Source: Athripsodes cinereus (lineage: Eukaryota > Arthropoda > Insecta > Trichoptera > Leptoceridae). From it: 64,000 nucleotides of DNA. The notes beneath the pieces were generated by a model. That model made no database searches. It worked only from the letters and a program-made list of their open reading frames with translations, and was not told the origin of the DNA. The translations under genes and the position numbers were made by a program. Positions 43,401 to 54,490 of this stretch are shown here, piece after piece. The stretch covers positions 2,790,001 to 2,854,000 of the forward strand of contig OX388310.1 in the NCBI GenBank assembly GCA_947579605.1, written 5' to 3'. Position 1 is the stretch's first letter. Each line of letters opens with the position of its first letter.

Positions 43401-43856
43401 GAAGAATGAAACATTAAAAAGAGATTTAATTATCATAAAATCACTTCGATTTGAAAGAGAATAATTTTGTTTATCTCATTAATGAATTATATTAGTATAT
43501 TGTAGGTTTGAAAAATCAGTTGTGTTCATTTTATATTGCAATGTTTAAGTAAAACCTATGTAGGTATGTACCTACCTCATAAGGTTATCAGCTTTCCATA
43601 TAGTGGATTCTCCCGTATGTCCTATTGCTCCCAGGTGAGCAATGGAGGTTGCGCCATAAAATATCGGAGAAGGATAGATACGAGGTTCTTCTATACCCAG
43701 AATTGCCCCCTAGAGGACCATTACTGTCAATATTTGAACTGTGATCCGTTCCGTAACGTAATGTAGAATGTGTTAAACAACATAATGTATCAAGAAAAGA
43801 ATGAAAAAAAGTAATTATTTAATTCACTATGTTGGTGTTTATGTAGTAGAATTCCA

Positions 43857-43950
43857 TATCGAAATAAATAAAACAAGCGTTTTATTCTACTAATGATCAT
43901 TTATTATATCTCATTAGTAGAATAAAACGCTTGTTTTATTTATTTCGATA
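43857..43950. repeat. Perfect 40-bp inverted repeat, 14-bp loop
   Basis: Arms 43857-43896 and 43911-43950 are exact reverse complements (outer end TATCGAAATAAATAAAACAA). Flanking GTTTATGTAGTAGAATTCCA resembles the Penelope-type relic at 22.34 kb. The perfect arms imply recent formation. Confidence 0.95.
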
Positions 43951-43964
43951 ATTATTTAATTTAG

Positions 43965-44245
43965 TGATAGAGTGAGAAATGTGGATATTAGAAGAATGAG
44001 CGGATACAAGAGGAATGTTGTGGATAGAATGCGTTTAAATATGGTTTAATGGTTTGAACATGTGAAACGAATGGATGAAGAAAAGATGACAAAGAGGATA
44101 TATGTATCTGAAAGAAGGGGTGTGAGGAAAAATGTGCATCCGAGATCCATGTGGATCAAATTCTCAAAGATGGCCGTATCTTGAGTAAGAAATCGAATGG
44201 ATTAAGGAGAAGCAAAAGAAGTACATATGTACGGATATTATTTAC
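43965..44245 (+). pseudogene. RTE-like LINE C-terminal fragment
   Basis: Frames read DIRRMSGYKRNVVDRMRLNM, then WFEHVKRMDEEKMTKRIYVS and ERRGVR. This is the LR-WFGHVxRM...GxR segment of RTE-like ORFs. It is the same family as 20691-21183 and lacks the 32-bp expansion, so it shows the ancestral state there. Confidence 0.7.
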
Positions 44246-44982
44246 TAATATTGTAACCATTTTGCTGATATTAAGTGCCTTAAACAGTTAACGAATACAT
44301 GCCTTATAAATACACTCGAAGAGTAGGATTCTGTTCTAAGGATTCCATGATAAATGTATAGTACGTAATAATTTCAGTGTTTTTGTACTTAAATTATGAA
44401 AAATTCTCTATAATGCTTCCATACTTTAATAATAAATAAGTTATTAGTGTTGAGTCGATACAAAATGTAGATAATTTCGATGTGGGTTTGAAACATTGTT
44501 ACATAACACTATCCATATTATTATTATGGTCTATTTTGAGGACAGAATCTTCACATTATTATGAAAATCGTTGGTAGATAGCTATTAATCGTTTTATAGC
44601 TTTATTTGAGCTATAAATCCAATCTTTTATAACCATGGCTTTAAGCGATGATTACAGATTACATACCTGACCACGTGTAAGGTTCGATATTATTATGTAC
44701 CTACTCTTATTTTTGGATAACGTAGGTATGTGGGGTACAGAAGCAAAAGCGTCACTTGTCATATTTTTTTCGTTTTAAGGTAAATATTGTTTGTTATTTC
44801 TCTTTCAAGCCTCTACAAAAATACAAAAATCTCTCACTATTCATTTAAAATGTTGCGTTTTTCCCCCTACATATGTTTCAGAAAATTTTTGAATAAAATT
44901 TAAAAGCTTTAAAGATAGTTGTCAACCTAACTATTATCGTGTATAAATTTGGTAAAATAAAAAATAAAAACATTTTTTTTCA

Positions 44983-45064
44983 GGACAGGGATCTCTGGAG
45001 GAGGTACCTAAGCGCAATGGGCCCCCGACCCAACTAGGACAAGGGGAAGAAGATGTATGTATGT
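44983..45064 (+). pseudogene. RTE-like LINE terminal fragment
   Basis: Frame DRDLWRRYLSAMGPRPN-stop, then GGGGAAGAAGATGTATGTAT; the AxDRxxWR ending with a short GAAGAA tail. Confidence 0.6.
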
Positions 45065-45085
45065 AATTTTTTTTCGAATACACTA

Positions 45086-45782
45086 GGGCCAATTCTGAAT
45101 CTTAATGAACTAATTAACTAAAAAGTTGATTAATATTAGTTATTATGTAGTATTCAGCATTAGTTATGAACTATAAACAACTATAAACTCGAGAACCACC
45201 AAGTGCAAACGGTAAAATCTATGGGACAAACTAATATTATTCAGTGATGCCGCAATACAAAATGTTTTTCACGTTCCGATTTACACTTCTGGCAACAATT
45301 TAATAGTTGTCGCGCGTGAAAATTGTGAAATGTCAGATTTGCCGATATATTTTGGCGTTCGTATTTGCGTCGGTGGTGGTGTAATTTTAAAATTTATACA
45401 TGCTTATAGTTGCGAGGGCCCTAAAAATATAATTTTTTACTTTTAATTGAAAAAACAACTTAACACTTCCAAAATATAGCAATATTCTGCGGTAAAATGA
45501 CAGCAACTAATAATATTCGCACATTAAAAGTCGCGAATAAAATTCTGCCAAATCCAACTTATTTTAGTCGTCGGCTGTCAACTAAAATTTCATTCTGAAT
45601 ACGAAATCCATAGATTCTCGAAATTTATAGTTGTACTAAGGTGTCAAAATGAACTAATGAACTAAATTAGTACGGAAAACTGTGAATACGAATTAGAACT
45701 AATTATCATGACTCAACTATCTCCTCACACTTAGTTGACTTAGTTAGTGCAACTAAACTATTTTATGATTCAGAATTGGCCA
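45086..45782. mobile_element. ~695-bp MITE, copy 2
   Basis: GGGCCAATTCTGAATCTTAA to GATTCAGAATTGGCC, flanked by TA. Collinear with 29047-29740 throughout, with small indels. Both copies share a dense CTAACTAA/AACTATAAAC subterminal region. Confidence 0.87.
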
Positions 45783-45799
45783 TACTGATTTTAATTGAG

Positions 45800-45845
45800 A
45801 GAGTCGTCTTTCGTCTAACAAGGACATTGTCAATAGATTAAAATA
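45800..45845 (-). repeat. Hammerhead-like relic, Penelope type
   Basis: Minus strand: TTGACAA, stem-loop GTC...GAC, GAAA, GACGAC, TC. Core positions are changed and stem I is weak. A terminal relic is likely. Confidence 0.35.
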
Positions 45846-46392
45846 ATATTTATTTTTAAATTTCATTATGGAATTCCACTACCTAAACACCGACACAGTG
45901 AGTATATATTTAGCGTTACAAGACACAGGAGCATTGCCTGTAACCAGATAGTCCTTAACAATAATAATTTTATGTAGGAACGTAATAAGTCATTTACGGG
46001 GTAATTATCGGTAATTAATGTACGATCTCGGTACATTGTAATTACCATTACTAAATCAATTGTAACATATTGTACTAGCAGCGGCATTTGAACGCTATTG
46101 TAACACGCTGTATACTATGAACTATCGCACTATCATACGGGTAGGACGTATTAAATTATTATTAAATACTCGAGTACTATTAAATGAAACGGACGAATAT
46201 GGGAAATACACTCTGTATAATATTATGGTTGACGAATATATGGCTATATTCACTTTATGAATTACGATTTAATTTTGATTTAATTAAAGTCTCAACATAA
46301 TTATCAGACAATTAGCAGATCAAGACACTGAGCAAGATGGCTTGGTTGCCTTGAAATGGATTAGGCCGTAAGTATTATTTTCATTTCCAATA
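45846..46392. other. Gene-free stretch
   Basis: AATTCCACTACCTAAACACC and GACACAGTGAG near 45.88 kb echo the Penelope-type relics. Nothing coding is recognised. Confidence 0.35.
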
Positions 46393-46475
46393 AAGCGATG
46401 GGGTTTACCCACTTTCCTGAATATTAATTTATTTTTTAGTTACGCCACAGAGAGGATGATTTGTATTGTGAGTCA
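46393..46475 (+). repeat. Rep240 fragment, strongly diverged
   Basis: AGCGATGGGGTTTACCCACT, then TTCCTGAATATTAATTTA and GAGAGGATGATTTG follow the consensus order. Confidence 0.45.
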
Positions 46476-46837
46476 AATAATAGATAAAATATTCATAGAT
46501 ACACTCTATTGTGGAAGATGCAATGATAACTTAGAGAAAATAAGAAATATGTTGTATTTCTATTATAATACATACAATATTAATCAATGAGTAATACCTA
46601 TACATATTATGAAGGTAAGTAGGTAGGTATGGTAGAGATACCTTGTAATCTAAAATTAAATTGAAACATTAACTCTTGTAGGTATTTAATCAAAGTCAGA
46701 TAGAGGTAGCTTAGTCTAACCCATTTTAGCCCAGAACGTTATTTAAGTGAAATATTCTAGTATTTTGTTTTTTTTTTTTCGAAATTATAGTCATCTCGTA
46801 TTGATCAATACAAACTGTAAGCCATTTTCTAAGTGTC

Positions 46838-46993
46838 AACAAAAAATCAAGACATTTAGGATGGGTGGCAAACCTCAACGCTAAATTTGAGATGTAAAAT
46901 GTCTTTATTATTTCAAACACCTGTTTTTTTACAGGACACTCGCAAGTTACGAAAAAGAGTGGGATACCAATTTTTGCTGGGTGCTCCACGGTA
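46838..46993 (-). repeat. Rep240 copy, head and middle
   Basis: AAGACATTTAGGATGGGTGG, AATTTGAGATGTAAAATGTC and CAGGACACTCGCAAGTTACG to TTTTTGCTGGGTGCTCCACG. The head end is complete and the tail is missing. The 87-aa open frame here is a by-product. Confidence 0.82.
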
Positions 46994-47199
46994 CTTTTTT
47001 TTAAAATTATTTGGATTCGGTTACATTTAAAATTATTGAAAATGTTGTTCCATAGTGTTGATGGTTTAATTAAATGTTAAATTGCTGACTTTAAAGTTGA
47101 ATACTGAATTTATTGGACTTCAAAGTTCATAGTTTGTAAAATATGTATTCTCGTTGACTTTTTTGGTGAAATGACGGATTTGGGTGCAGATGACAAAAC

Positions 47200-47411
47200 C
47201 AATCAGAAACCTCGACTGGAGAATCATGTCTACACAATGCAACATTCTGTAAAATCTAATCGGAAGAAGTGAGAAAGGTGTCGTAACGCTTACGAATTGG
47301 CTCTAGGCTGACTTAAGTGATAAATTTCGGTGTACATGGACAGCTTTCACCAATTCCACCATTCTCACTGTCACGATGTAGACATGGTTCTCCAATCGAG
47401 GTTTCTGATTG
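47200..47411. mobile_element. ~212-bp MITE with 35-bp inverted ends
   Basis: CAATCAGAAACCTCGACTGG, then AGAATCATGTCTACA is mirrored by TGTAGACATGGTTCTCC, then AATCGAGGTTTCTGATTG with one or two mismatches. The interior shares the AAGCC/TAAGC-type repeat of 23.4 and 52.8 kb in reverse. No clear target duplication. Confidence 0.7.
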
Positions 47412-47879
47412 ACTGTGTGTTACCAAAAAACTTTTCATGTACTTGAAAAGCTTTAAATTTACAACATTAGAGTATAAGTTATCAAAAATTTAATTGGGTT
47501 TTTATGGGTTAAGTAGAAATAAAATGGCGCTGGATTACGGAGGCTGTATTTATAACAAAAGCTGGATGGATGCTGAGTCGTAAATCCCTTTAATTATAAT
47601 TTATACAAGGTGCAGCCAGTCAACCTACAGCGGGTCTAAAAATTAGGTAATACTAAAAATTCCAGAAAAACGGGTTCTCGTTTTAATAAATTAATATGTC
47701 AAGACTTTTAGCAGTAAAACTGACTTAAAGTATGTTTAAATTAGCGAATTAATTATTTCTTAACGAATCACGTGAAAGTTAATTAAAACAAAAATAAAAC
47801 TCCTTCATACAGCAACAAATATTATATTATTCTTATACGATATATTGTGTCTATTTATACCTATAAATAAATTGTGAAT
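47412..47879. other. Gene-free stretch
   Basis: No recognised feature. Confidence 0.4.
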
Positions 47880-47968
47880 GTGGGAGAACTGTTCCGGGTC
47901 GCGCAGGATAGGGAAGCCTTCGCCAACGTCGGGGGGATCTGATACGGCACGAGAAGAAGAAGATATAA
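47880..47968 (+). pseudogene. RTE-like LINE terminal fragment
   Basis: ENCSGSRRIGKPSPTSGGS in one frame, or VAQDREAFANVGGI across the indel; stop; then GAGAAGAAGAAG. It matches the end of the 27.2-kb copy (AQDRDAYARVIANVGGA plus GAAGAAG). Confidence 0.6.
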
Positions 47969-48191
47969 ATAAAAAAAAGTTTTTAAATTTTGAATCCCAT
48001 TTTTAAAATAAGGCACTAAGTGTCAGAATATTCAAATAGAGATACATACATAATAAAATTGATTACAAGTTGAAATATTTTTATTTTAAGTGAAATTCTT
48101 AATGAAAATCAAACTTAATTAAAAAATTACCAAATAAAATAAGATAGGTACATATTTATTATTTTTGTTTTGTTTTGCTGTTGAGTTAGAC

Positions 48192-48545
48192 CAGAGGTTC
48201 CCACACTTTTTTTCTCATGGACCACTTTCAAAAATTTGCTGGTTCCGGTGGACCCCCTGTATTTCTACCCCTCGTCGCTAAATTTTCGAAATGGTATAGG
48301 AATTTGAAATATATCCAAAACTCCACGGTTTTCTTAAAGAATATTTTCTCCTAGTACCTTTTCTACAATATACCGGATATTTGTACCGACTATTATTTAT
48401 GTCAATACCTGGTGCTTTTACCGAATATACGATACTTTAACTATGGATTCGTGGACCCCCTTTTACAACTCGTGGACTCCCATTTTTTATTCACGCCATC
48501 GTGGACCCCCGTAAAGTCTCTCGTGGACCACTTTGGGAATCACTG
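48192..48545. mobile_element. hAT MITE, 354 bp
   Basis: Ends CAGAGGTTCCCACAC and GGGAATCACTG (inverted CAGTGATTCCC) are flanked by the exact 8-bp duplication AGTTAGAC at 48184-48191 and 48546-48553. The interior has repeated GTGGACC words and the ~110-bp module shared with 29.9 and 59.2 kb. No coding capacity. Confidence 0.93.
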
Positions 48546-48554
48546 AGTTAGACT

Positions 48555-48760
48555 AACGTGCGTTAGTCTGCGTTAACAACTGTGCGTTAGTCTTACTCAG
48601 CAGTAACACAAAACAAAAATAATAAATACTTATTTTATTTAACTTGATAATTTATAATTAAGTGTTACAAAGTTAATGCCGATACAAGTAATAAATTAAA
48701 AAAACACTGTTTCATTCCACTAAGAGAATTTATTGTTTTAATGTTAGAACGTTTTCAACT
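48555..48760. repeat. Repeat related to 26.18 kb (Penelope-type flank)
   Basis: GTGCGTTAGTCTTACTCAGC, AGTAACA and ATAAATACTTATTTTATTTA match the sequence immediately after the 26.15-kb hammerhead. Confidence 0.5.
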
Positions 48761-49378
48761 ACAAACTTCTACTTCTTCTTCTTCCGATCTTCATACTTTT
48801 CTCTAATTTTTGTTTTTTGATATTTTGAAATGGTATTAATTTATATGTTTTCTTTTTTTGTCTTTCAATTATTCTCAAGAGTGGTGAAAATTTATGATTA
48901 TGTAAGAATGTGTGTGATTATAAAATGTTCGGTTAGATAGGAAGATATGGTGCAAATTATATTACAGCTGAGAATTATTATTATCTACCTAATTATTATT
49001 AAGAACTAGATGGGAAGTGAGGGAGAAGAGTGTTATTTATCTTAATATTCAGACGAGGTAATGTGATCTAATTAATCTCCGCATTTATGACGTAATCTTC
49101 CTGATTTTCTCTCGCGTTACAATTAAATACTTCTGCGTTGCGTGAAGACAAACAAATTGGAGATTTTCATATTAAATCACAATATTTACGTTTTCTTGTA
49201 AAAGCACATATTGCTTCTAAGAAATGAATTCTTATTTCTTTAAGGTAGTGTCTACAAGTAGAAATATCCTCTTTGTATAATTTTTTAATTAATATAGGTA
49301 CTAATACGTTTTTTTAAAAATGTGGCTTTTTATTAAATATCCAAATACACCTTTCGTAGTAAGCTTAAAGCTTTTGTC
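48761..49378. other. Gene-free stretch
   Basis: Short (CTT)n-like run near 48.78 kb. Nothing coding recognised. Confidence 0.4.
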
Positions 49379-49379
49379 G

Positions 49380-49460
49380 TAAATTTGGAGTGTGCTTGCA
49401 CCTGGAATCGAACCGTGCGTCTCATGTGCATGAGGCCGAGAATTTATCTCTGTTCTCAAA
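49380..49460 (-). repeat. tRNA-derived SINE piece
   Basis: The reverse strand has CTCGGCCTCATGCACATGAG, then ACGCACGGTTCGATTCCAGG: an anticodon-arm-like hairpin followed by a perfect B box. The acceptor and D arms are not convincing, so it is not a tRNA gene. Confidence 0.5.
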
Positions 49461-50190
49461 ACTGTTTCTTCGAAATAAAATTAAGTAAATTTTGCCAATT
49501 TATAATTCATCTTAAGTGACTATACCTCACTCTACATACATATATACATCAAAATATTATAATCATAACATTCATAACTGACTTCCACAGTGACTAAGCA
49601 CCAGAACAATGAGATGTATGTGACTACAAACGTAGATGTGTATTATATTATTAAAGTAATCCATAATTACCTTTGTACCTACATACTTTACAGCGAAATG
49701 TCTTGCCGCGTAAACAATAATAATAATATTATGTAATAATAATTAATATTATGTGTAATAGGAAGATAAATAATGGCAGAACATGGCGTTCTGTGGGAGG
49801 TAGATAACATAATAATGCCGTCGGGTGTGATGTAGGCACATTCAATAATTCAAAATCAATATCTTCCTTAAAGGTTTTTAATTTTTATTATTATAATAAT
49901 ATCTGTCTTTAGATATACCAACTATCTGTATATTTTTTATTTTAGGATTCAATAATCATAAGGAAAAAAAACAAATAAATATTTATGCCAATTTAACACT
50001 AACTTTATTTTGTTTTATTTTGCTTGTTGTGTTTTATTTTTTAGATTTTTGTTTAGTTTATAGGTTTAATATGTATATCTTTTTGTAATAAAGTGATTAA
50101 AACATTAATGTTGTTGACCGAAGGTACTTGTTGGAAGTCCATTTCAAGATAATTGAAAAAAACACAATATGTAGTTAACTTCCAAATGAC
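49461..50190. other. Gene-free stretch
   Basis: No recognised feature. Confidence 0.4.
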
Positions 50191-50200
50191 TTTATTAACT

Positions 50201-50244
50201 TCGCGTACTAGTATTCGGAGACTCTCGTCTCCATCATCAGGCGA
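50201..50244 (-). ncRNA. Hammerhead ribozyme candidate, Penelope type
   Basis: Minus strand: TCGC (stem I), CTGATGA, a perfect stem II GGAGAC-GAGA-GTCTCC, GAAT, the palindromic stem III ACTAGT, A, C at the cleavage position (50205), then GCGA closing stem I. The usual A15.1-U16.1 pair is U-A here, a compensated change. Farther out, TTACTAA/TTAATAAA could form the upper part of stem I. It is the best-formed candidate with 56.47 kb. A sharp repeat boundary with TCTCGTCTCCATCATCAGGC is visible on the plus strand. Confidence 0.68.
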
Positions 50245-50250
50245 TTAGTA

Positions 50251-51055
50251 AAAAGTGAAATAAGATACAGAGACAAACAGTATTTATAGGATTTGAACAA
50301 AAGAAAGTTGGGAGAAGCCCGTGTTGATAAGAAAGTAATTACAATTCATTGATAAAAAACTATTGGAAAGTGAACCGCTGTGGACGGATTCACGAGAGAA
50401 TAATTTAAGAAAAATACTTATAAATATCTAACTTCTCCGGTATTTACCTTATTGCGAAATGGGGAAATCACAGAAAATCCAAATCAGAGAAGAGCAAAAA
50501 TGCTAGATTATTAACTAAAATTTTAAGTTTCTTAAGGTAGGTACATGTGAATTAATTATTAATAGAAAAACGAAGTAGTAAGCACTTATAAAAATTAACA
50601 ATATGATTTAGCTCAATATGAGTACAGTTACTTTAACATTGTAAAAATGATTTGAGATATTTGATTTTATAAAAACTAAATGATTATTCTAATGATGTTT
50701 GAAGATGTTTGAGGGGCATGTAGAATCAATAATTGCAAAAATAATTCAATTCTTTATTGTACACGCTCCCAGGTCTCCCCCCCTCCCCATGAACATTAAT
50801 CTCCACGCCCTCAGGTCAACAATTTTCTCGTTTTAATTTTCCATCATAATCTTTATTATCCGGGCAATGTTTATCATCAACAGTCGATCCTAGATAACCA
50901 CTTAATCGCATTTCGTAATGAAACCAGAACTTTTTTTAAAATAAATTTGAGACCTGAAAACTCAAATAATCTCAAACTAGGTTTGATATGATTAAGTTAC
51001 GGGTTATGATTTGATTTAGTTACGGGTCATTTGATATGACTAAGTTACGGGATAC
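50251..51055. other. Gene-free stretch
   Basis: GATATGATTAAGTTACGG-type words occur three times near 50.99-51.05 kb, a small tandem array. Nothing coding recognised. Confidence 0.4.
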
Positions 51056-51228
51056 AGGACATTCGAAAAAATAAAGAGAATTTACATCTTATATGCAGCT
51101 TTAAGGTTTGCCACCCATCCTGAATGTCTTACTTTTTTGTTGGCATGGAGAGGATAGATTGCATGTTTATTACATGAAACTGGTCTGCTGGCTACACCAC
51201 TCGTAGGATATGCCATGATACTATAGTA
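51056..51228 (+). repeat. Rep240 copy
   Basis: CAGGACATTCGAAAAAATAA, GTTTGCCACCCATCCTGAAT, GTTGGCATGGAGAGGATAGA and TAGGATATGCCATGATACTA with TAGTAGTGG after it. A small deletion lies in the head part. Confidence 0.78.
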
Positions 51229-51319
51229 GTGGTGGTTTGACAATTTCAAACTGTGTACGTTCCGCTTGGATGTCTGAAATTGTATCATTTATAGTGTACC
51301 TGTACAGCTTGAGAAAAAC

Positions 51320-51385
51320 CTGCATGTTTATTAAATAGAGTTAGTCCACTGACTACCCCACAAATGGAAAATGCCGTAATGGGAT
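51320..51385 (+). repeat. Rep240 tail fragment, diverged
   Basis: CCTGCATGTTTATTAAATAG, CTGACTACCCCACAAATGG and ATGCCGTAATGG. Confidence 0.6.
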
Positions 51386-51714
51386 TGAAGATAGTACTAT
51401 GTTATTTATTTTTTGGCATAGTATAAGGCTAAACACCCTTTATAGCACATAATATGTTGATTAGGTTTGTTTCAAGTATATTATAAGAGACAACGAATAC
51501 AAAAAAACATGACAATAGAAGCTAAAGGGGATTCTCAAGAAAGCATGCACCTTCGAAGAAACCCGATCACAGCACATACATCTCGGTGTACTCTGAATCG
51601 TTGAAGATATCAACTTCACAGTAATTATTTCCTATTACATGGAGTCGATTCATTGATGAGTAATAACTATAGTTGGACGATAATCTCGTAGCATAGAACA
51701 ATGCCTGACTTCTG

Positions 51715-51925
51715 CAGGGCTACTCTTGACAAAACTAAACACGATCTTAATCTAGTCTTGATCTTGATCATACGACGCACGAAGTGACTATTGGCCAAAA
51801 ATACATGCAAACCGATCGCGCGTTAGCGGTGGCGCGGTGTTTTTGACCATAGTCCCTTCGTGCGTCGTATGATCAAGATCAAGACTAGATTAAGATCGTG
51901 TTTAGTTTTGTCAAGAGTAACCCTG
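51715..51925. mobile_element. 211-bp foldback element, copy 2
   Basis: It has the same ends and length as 19525-19735, with the centre in the opposite orientation, flanked by CTG at 51712-51714 and 51926-51928. Arms differ from copy 1 at very few positions. No coding capacity. Confidence 0.88.
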
Positions 51926-52739
51926 CTGGTGCTACGACTTGGGACGCGCAAGTTCACTAAATTTATTTCAAAATTCGTTGTCAAATACAAAATAAAAAGA
52001 TTGGAAAGAAAACTGGCACACTCGTTGCGTAGCACGAAAGACTGAAGAAAGTAGTAGACCGCTTGCATATTTAATATTATATGTGGAACAGGGCAAGGAG
52101 TCTTTTATCAGTGTGATCGGAATAACCAATATGGAACAAGTCTAATTCCTCGGTTTGACTATATTTCCTTTTTGACAGTTCCAAGAAACGGTTGTTTCAT
52201 ATACACAGAAGTATGTACATAGAGTAAGTCGATAATGATACTAAAAATTATTACAAAATATACATGTATAATATAATATTATGAGTTTTGATAATAAAAC
52301 ATCGTTATAAAAAAAAAACATTCAGCGAACTGCCCAGGGCGAAACAAAGTTGTAACATGGAAAAATGTTAGAGAGCTGCCTACCATGCCTACGCAGAATT
52401 AATTAAATATGATAACTTACGATAATAATATGATTATATTGATGTATGAAAAAGTTATGATATTTAAATTGGACCATTTTCCGGAATAAAATATTAGGGC
52501 TCTCATTTATGTACACTGGGTACGTATTTTTTACGGTTTCCTTTATGTTCATTCTAGTGATGTTCAAACAAAAAATACTTGTTATTAAATTTCCGGTTGG
52601 TAGAATTAACAGAAACATTCTTTGGCGCCATCTAGTGTTTCAGGTTCACAATCAACGATAGGCTGTCAACAGCCTCGTACACAGTTATAAAGATGGTTGC
52701 TTCAATTTGACAGCTCATCAACATACTTCAAATATGGTG
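51926..52739. other. Gene-free stretch
   Basis: No recognised gene or element ends. Confidence 0.4.
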
Positions 52740-52862
52740 GTGCGAAATAGGAATTGGTAGAATCGGTGAAAGTACCATGAGTAAAATGCACTTAAACCAG
52801 CTTAAGCCAATTCTCATGCATCGGAATTCCTTTTCTGTTTTCTATTAAAGGGAGCTTCCACA
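52740..52862 (+). repeat. Dispersed repeat shared with 23.4 kb
   Basis: CACTTAAACCAGCTTAAGCC, then AATTCTCATGCATCGGAATT and CCTTTTCTGTTTTCTATTAA. Confidence 0.5.
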
Positions 52863-53231
52863 ATCAGTTGGTTGTGCAGATAAAATGTCTGTTGAGTAAT
52901 ATTTTTAATATCCTTACCTTCGCAGGTGTAAAAATCCAGGAAATTGAGAAAATTTTGTTTAACATCAAAGTTGACGAGTTGGCATGCATTGAAAATTTAT
53001 TTTTTACTATTTTCACAAGTCGAAAGAATGACAACAGCATTTATAAAATATTTAAAAATAACTTAAATTCATAATATATTTACGACATTATAAAACACAT
53101 AGTTGAAGAAAACATTTGTTTTTTTTTTTACTTTCGTTAAGGAATTCTACTATCGACACAGTGAATAATTTATCGTGTATATATTTGCCAAAAGTTGTGA
53201 ATGGAAATATTGTTTAGGTACCTATCACAAT

Positions 53232-53332
53232 GGTTGGTCCATCCTGAATGTCAATTTTTTTGTTGACACAGAAAAAAAATCTTTGCCCACTGGCAAACAT
53301 TTGCCCTCTGGTGGGAGGTGCCGTGATTGTAT
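53232..53332 (+). repeat. Rep240 tail/middle fragment, diverged
   Basis: CCATCCTGAATGTCAATTTT, then TTGACACAG and GTGCCGTGATTGTA. The ATCTGCTGGCTACC block is rearranged. Confidence 0.55.
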
Positions 53333-53620
53333 GAATGAACACGAATGAATGAACAAATTGGAGGAGATACATATAAAAATATTGCTTATTATCATTTTTA
53401 CTGAATTATTAATAGAAGGTTGAAAATCTACTCGCACTAATAAAATATTACTAAAAAATTCAACGGTAAATGTAACAGAAAATCTTTCATATATTTTACG
53501 ACTGCTACAAACCTGAATTACGGCGAGACGTATAATGAAATATATTATCTATGCCTTCCTAAAATTCATAAAAATATATTATTTAGAAATGTTTGATGGT
53601 AGATATATTTTTGTAAAACC

Positions 53621-53981
53621 TAATACTTATATAAAATTCTCGTATCACGGTGTTCGTTATCATGCTTCTCCGAAAATGCTAGACCGATTTTGATGAAATT
53701 TTGTGTACTTATTGGGTAGGTCTGAGAATCGTCTAACATCTATTTTTCCTTCCTTTGAAAGTTAAGGGTGTACCACCTTGATTTTTTTATTTTTATTTTT
53801 ATAGACACAATTTTTTTTTATGGTGAGGCAATAAAAAATACATACAGCCCTAAATGTTCACCTCCGGTCTATATATAATGTATATGGCAAATATTAAATA
53901 GTCACAAATCACTCGAATCGGGTGGATTGCCGTAACCGATTAATATTTAATGGCAAAACAACGTTTGCTGGGTCAGTTAGT
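53621..53981 (+). mobile_element. Helitron-like element with a 59-bp insert
   Basis: TTCTCGTATCACGGTGTTCG, CCGATTTTGATGAAATTTTG and AACGTTTGCTGGGTCAGTTAGT parallel 9643-9974. A 59-bp segment (53891-53949) is bracketed by ATGGCAA at 53884-53890 and 53950-53956, and its ends (ATATTAAAT/ATATTTA) are loosely inverted. Confidence 0.6.
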
Positions 53982-53994
53982 ATTTATGTAAATT

Positions 53995-54095
53995 CCCGTA
54001 AAAGACATTTAATATCTTCAATAATTCAATCATGTGTTGTGCTACCCATTCATGAATATCCAAATTTTATATGAAGAGCAAAACATGCACGCTTG
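53995..54095 (+). repeat. Rep240 middle fragment, diverged
   Basis: GCTACCCATTCATGAATATC, then CAAATTTTATATGAAGAGC and AACATGCACGC follow the consensus order. Confidence 0.5.
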
Positions 54096-54254
54096 TTGGA
54101 GTGTCCATTGTGCCCTGTCACATGCACTATGGAGGATATTTTTGATGCATCTCCACCTGCTGTGCGTTTTGCACAGTACTGGAGATCAGTTTGATTGGTT
54201 TTTTTCTGGGTTTCGACACGATAAATAATAATCGATATAATTTTCATATTCTAT

Positions 54255-54300
54255 TTTTATTTTTTCATTCTTTACTGTACATTGATTACAAACAATTACA
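54255..54300 (-). mobile_element. LINE 3'-end fragment
   Basis: The reverse strand ends with TCAATGTACAGTAAAGAATG, then AAAAAATA: the terminus of the GCGATAAACTCGCC family. Confidence 0.45.
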
Positions 54301-54369
54301 TAAAAGGTAAACATTCAAATTAGATACAACTAATTATTGAATGAGCTTATATAACAGAGAATAACGGGG

Positions 54370-54490
54370 CCTGCGGCATGTCGCCTAGTAGCTTAATTGG
54401 ACAAAGCAAAGCTCATGCAGGGTTCCTCCTGTTGCCTTCTTCATTTGGTTGTATTCTGGTTAAGTTATGAGGGCCCAAAAATATTTGAAT
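54370..54490 (+). repeat. tRNA-derived SINE fragment
   Basis: GGCCTGCGGCATGTCGCCTA, then GTAGCTTAATTGGACAAAGC parallels 42.30-42.35 kb. The B-box part is lost. Confidence 0.5.
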
